DNA of 8,691 bases from Lachnospiraceae bacterium UBA4292 (GTDB lineage Bacteria; Bacillota; Clostridia; Lachnospirales; Lachnospiraceae). The translations under genes were made by a program, and so were the position numbers. Each line of letters opens with the position of its first letter. Within the stretch, counting starts at the first letter, position 1. The stretch spans positions 1 to 8,691 of the forward strand of contig DGVE01000146.1 of assembly GCA_002395865.1 (NCBI GenBank), written 5' to 3'. Under the pieces are notes generated by a model. It was not told where the DNA came from and did no database searches. It saw only the letters and a list, made by a program, of their open reading frames with translations. This document shows, one piece after another, positions 6,413-8,691 of the stretch.

Positions 6413-7816
6413 TTATACTTCCTCTTCGACCGAATCCTTCATCCGCATGATCTTTATTATGATCGGTATGGCCATGAGTGCTGACGCGATTCCGGTCGCC
6501 ACATTAGATATCATCATTGTCACGCCTACTGCCTCGGCACCCATCCGGGTAAATTCCTGCAGTATCCACAGCACCGGTACCCTGAACAGGAATACACGCG
6601 CGACGTTCAAAACCATCACCAGCTTCGTAAAGCCGAAGCCGAAGAACAGTGCATTGACAGCGGAATTCACGCCGAGAGTCATATATCCGATCATCTCATA
6701 TCGGTGGATATCCACTATCATCGAAGCAAATTCGGGGTCGAAATTGTTCTTTGACTGTGCAAATATCCTCGCAAGTCCGGGCAGAGTAAGGGTGACGAGT
6801 GTATAGCCGATAAGGCCTATTATCACATCCACCAGAAGCAAACGGTAGAATATCTGCAGCGTCCTCCTGTACCTTCCTGCGCCGCGGTTCTGGCTTATGA
6901 GCGAGGTGGCTCCGTCGAGCGTGCCCGAGTGCCAGTTCGTGGTCAGGCCGCCGATATTATTCGAAATGCCTAACGCACCTACGGTCAGAGCACCGTAAAC
7001 GCCGCTCATGGCATTTATTATGACCTTACCCGCAGCGAAGAGCATCTTCTCGGCCGCCACGGGGTAGGAGAGGTTCAGTATCGGAAGCACCGTCGAGCGT
7101 CTTGCGGATACAGCTTTGATCGAAAAGCGGAACACTCCATCGTCGTGCGACATGGTATACACGGCAAAGCAGGAGATAAAAAGCTGCGATATCACAGTGG
7201 CGACACTTATCATGATCACGGTGCCGTTCAGAACATACACAAACAGCGCGGAGAGACCGAGCTTGATACCTATCACGATGAGGTTCAGCACGAGTATCCT
7301 CCTGCTATGCCCCCGGCTCCTCTCGATGGCTATGTAGACCGTATTGAAGAAGGTGAGCACGAGGCTTATTATCTCCACACGGAAGTATCCGAGTCCCTCG
7401 GTTATGAGCTCCTCCGGTGTCTGAAGGATGCGAAGAAAGGGTGCCGCAAAAGGTATGAGTACGAGCGCCATTAGGGAGCTCGCGATGATCGTACCCACAT
7501 ACAGGGTGGACGTGGCGCGCTTTACCTCGTCGTAGTCTCCGCCGCCGTAGCTCTCGGAGATGTGGATGCAGCCGCCGACCGCGAGACCGCCTCCTATTGC
7601 GGTCACCATATTCGTGATCTGCGACAGACTGGAAATAGCGCTCACAGCCCCCGCTCCGATATGGCTGGCCATCAGCGCATCCAGTATTTTAAAAATCGCC
7701 TGCATGGCCTGATACAGTGCAAGAGGCATGCAGACGCTTAACAGAACCTTCAGGGGCGGTGCTGTCTGCGCATAATCCCTGAAGGCTTCATCTTTTTTTG
7801 ATACATAAACTGCCAT
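6413..7816 (-). CDS. MATE-family multidrug/solute transporter
   Basis: This 467-residue, strongly hydrophobic protein has the length and two-halved layout of MATE exporters, which normally have 12 membrane helices and use a sodium or proton gradient. The first half begins near residue 20 with PLKVLLSVCMPLALYQ and continues through GAGAVSAISSLSQ and a glycine-rich stretch around 75-93. The second half, from about residue 245, has a matching arrangement (SYPVAAEKML, then TVGALGISNNI and ATSLISQNRGAG). A short charged cytoplasmic tail ends the protein. Its position inside a pectin operon, with its stop abutting the acetylesterase start, shows co-expression but not substrate. It might export a by-product such as a modified sugar acid or plant phenolic, or import is possible; this is speculation. 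AGGAG lies 12 bases before the ATG, rather far, so a slightly different start cannot be excluded. Confidence 0.88.
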   Translation of the reverse strand: MAVYVSKKDEAFRDYAQTAPPLKVLLSVCMPLALYQAMQAIFKILDALMASHIGAGAVSAISSLSQITNMVTAIGGGLAVGGCIHISESYGGGDYDEVKRATSTLYVGTIIASSLMALVLIPFAAPFLRILQTPEELITEGLGYFRVEIISLVLTFFNTVYIAIERSRGHSRRILVLNLIVIGIKLGLSALFVYVLNGTVIMISVATVISQLFISCFAVYTMSHDDGVFRFSIKAVSARRSTVLPILNLSYPVAAEKMLFAAGKVIINAMSGVYGALTVGALGISNNIGGLTTNWHSGTLDGATSLISQNRGAGRYRRTLQIFYRLLLVDVIIGLIGYTLVTLTLPGLARIFAQSKNNFDPEFASMIVDIHRYEMIGYMTLGVNSAVNALFFGFGFTKLVMVLNVARVFLFRVPVLWILQEFTRMGAEAVGVTMMISNVATGIASALMAIPIIIKIMRMKDSVEEEV

Positions 7817-7826
7817 ATTCGGAATG

Positions 7827-7849
7827 AACTCCTGTAAACCCCCGGAGTT
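7827..7849 (-). promoter_or_regulatory. Small inverted repeat covering the MATE ribosome binding site
   Basis: In the 32-bp gap between the ABC ATPase and MATE genes, a 6-bp perfect inverted repeat (7827-7832 with 7844-7849) has an 11-base spacer. On the - strand its downstream arm contains most of the AGGAG ribosome site (7829-7833) of the MATE gene. It could form a weak hairpin that lowers MATE translation. The stem is short enough to arise by chance. Confidence 0.3.
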
Positions 7850-8691
7850 TAGATAACCAGCTCTGTCTCTCCATCGAACAGATACACGTTCTCATAAGGT
7901 ATGGAGAAGGTGATCTTCGAATCGATCTCGGGTGTATCGTGAGGATCGACCTTAAGTATCGCCCTCTGATTGCCGGCAGTAATATACACATTCGTATTGT
8001 CGCCGAGCATCTCAGTGAGCTCGACATTGCAGTCTATCTTGTATGATTTATCATGTGAGCCAAGCTTTATCGCCTCGGGCCTGAAGCCGAATACCAGCTC
8101 CCTGCCCTCATAGTATGAGGCACCGCCGCCGAGCTTGCCGCGAAGGTCAACCTTCTGGTCTCCGAAGTCAATGGCGCCGTTCTTCACCACGCCCCTCACA
8201 AAGTTCATGGGAGGCTCGCCTATGAAGCCCGCCACGAATACATTGGCAGGATTGAAATACAGATCATGCGGCGTACCCACCTGCTGGATGTAGCCGTCCT
8301 TCATGACAACGATTCTGTCACCCAGGGTCATGGCCTCGATCTGGTCATGGGTAACATATACGAATGTGGTATTGATCTTCTTTCTTAACTTGATGATCTC
8401 TGAACGCATCTGGTTACGTAACTTGGCATCCAGGTTACTCAGAGGTTCATCCATTAATAATACCTTTGGATTTCTGACGATGGCACGGCCAATGGCAACA
8501 CGCTGTCTCTGACCGCCGGACAGTGCCTTGGGCTTACGCTCCAGGTACTGGGTGATCTCCAGGATCTCGGCAGCTTCACGGACCTTACGGTCAATCTCAT
8601 CCTTAGGGGTATGGCGCAGCTTCAGGGAGAATGCCATGTTGTCGTATACGCTCATGTGAGGATACAGAGCATAGTTCTGGAAAACCATGGC
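7849..8691 (-). CDS. Multi-sugar ABC transporter ATP-binding protein (MsmX/UgpC/MalK type), 5' end outside window
   Basis: 280 residues are visible of a protein usually about 365-375 long. The Walker A region is beyond the right edge, and the frame stays open upstream of the internal Met at 8688. Seen in order are the Q-loop (FQNYALYPHMSV), ABC signature LSGGQRQR, Walker B VLLMDEP followed by the D-loop, switch His in VTHDQ, then a C-terminal OB-fold/TOBE regulatory domain from about residue 160 of the visible part. It energises carbohydrate import. In Firmicutes one MsmX ATPase can serve several transporters, including pectin oligosaccharide systems. No permease or binding-protein gene is visible in the window. 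It is the first visible gene of the - strand operon. Codon usage changes sharply within the gene near 8225-8280: upstream it favours CGT, AGA, ATC and TTA, downstream AGG and ATA like the rest of the operon. Confidence 0.93.
   Translation of the reverse strand, partial: AMVFQNYALYPHMSVYDNMAFSLKLRHTPKDEIDRKVREAAEILEITQYLERKPKALSGGQRQRVAIGRAIVRNPKVLLMDEPLSNLDAKLRNQMRSEIIKLRKKINTTFVYVTHDQIEAMTLGDRIVVMKDGYIQQVGTPHDLYFNPANVFVAGFIGEPPMNFVRGVVKNGAIDFGDQKVDLRGKLGGGASYYEGRELVFGFRPEAIKLGSHDKSYKIDCNVELTEMLGDNTNVYITAGNQRAILKVDPHDTPEIDSKITFSIPYENVYLFDGETELVI

Larger units (their letters stand above)
2136..8691 (-). other. Cytoplasmic pectin (rhamnogalacturonan/oligogalacturonide) utilisation operon
   Basis: Six genes on one strand are spaced 32, 0, -4, 18 and 6 bp apart, with coupled starts, and end at one stem-loop. 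They cover ABC import energy, a MATE transporter, deacetylation (CE12), a sugar isomerase-like step, removal of unsaturated uronyl residues (GH105) and galacturonate trimming (GH28). All enzymes lack export signals. The promoter and any regulator, permease, solute-binding protein or secreted lyase must lie outside the window, to the right or elsewhere. No internal promoter was recognised in the short gaps. Confidence 0.85.

Noticed and set aside
1..8691. Mobile element, CRISPR, tRNA or riboswitch content
   Set aside because: No transposase, terminal repeats, direct-repeat array, tRNA-like cloverleaf or long structured leader was seen; gaps between genes are all under 120 bp and explained by the listed signals.

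Overview
The window looks like chromosomal DNA from an anaerobic, pectin-using Clostridia member, probably Lachnospiraceae. The evidence is a rubrerythrin, an OhrR-like MarR repressor closest to the Bacillus type, an oxygen-sensitive radical SAM enzyme, an MsmX/UgpC-type sugar ABC ATPase and a Firmicute-style cytoplasmic pectin operon. Taxonomy is inferred from gene content and coding style, with no rRNA marker present. No mobile element, tRNA, rRNA or CRISPR array was seen.

Left part (1-2048, + strand): a redox segment. It opens with the C-terminal 118 residues of a rubrerythrin, followed by a clear intrinsic terminator. Directly behind the terminator's T-run is a perfect-consensus sigma-A promoter (TTGACA, 17 bp, TATAAT), whose -10 box lies inside a perfect inverted repeat (435-449). 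This drives a 143-residue OhrR-like MarR regulator that keeps the peroxide-sensing Cys15 and its Tyr19/Tyr29/Tyr40 environment. It is followed 38 bp later by a 367-residue radical SAM protein of unassigned function. The likely logic is an autoregulated peroxide-responsive operon whose output is a radical SAM enzyme instead of the usual Ohr peroxidase.

A 14-bp stem-loop at 2094-2126 separates this segment from the convergent right part and probably ends transcription from both sides.

Right part (2136-8691, - strand): six tightly packed genes, read from 8691 down to 2136. They are a sugar ABC transporter ATPase (5' end outside the window), a MATE-family transporter, a CE12-like SGNH rhamnogalacturonan acetylesterase, a xylose-isomerase-like TIM-barrel protein, a GH105 unsaturated rhamnogalacturonyl hydrolase and a GH28 polygalacturonase with an N-terminal fibronectin-III-like domain. 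Gaps run from a 4-bp overlap to 32 bp. None of the enzymes has a signal peptide, so the operon appears to finish degradation of imported, acetylated pectin oligosaccharides inside the cell: deacetylation, removal of unsaturated uronyl caps, trimming of galacturonate, and perhaps isomerisation of a released sugar acid. Its promoter is beyond the right edge. The MATE gene and the TIM-barrel gene are the parts of the set whose job is not obvious.

The most unusual sequence-level signal is an abrupt codon-usage change inside the ABC ATPase gene near 8225-8280, which suggests recombination or gene conversion between ATPase paralogues, or an assembly join.
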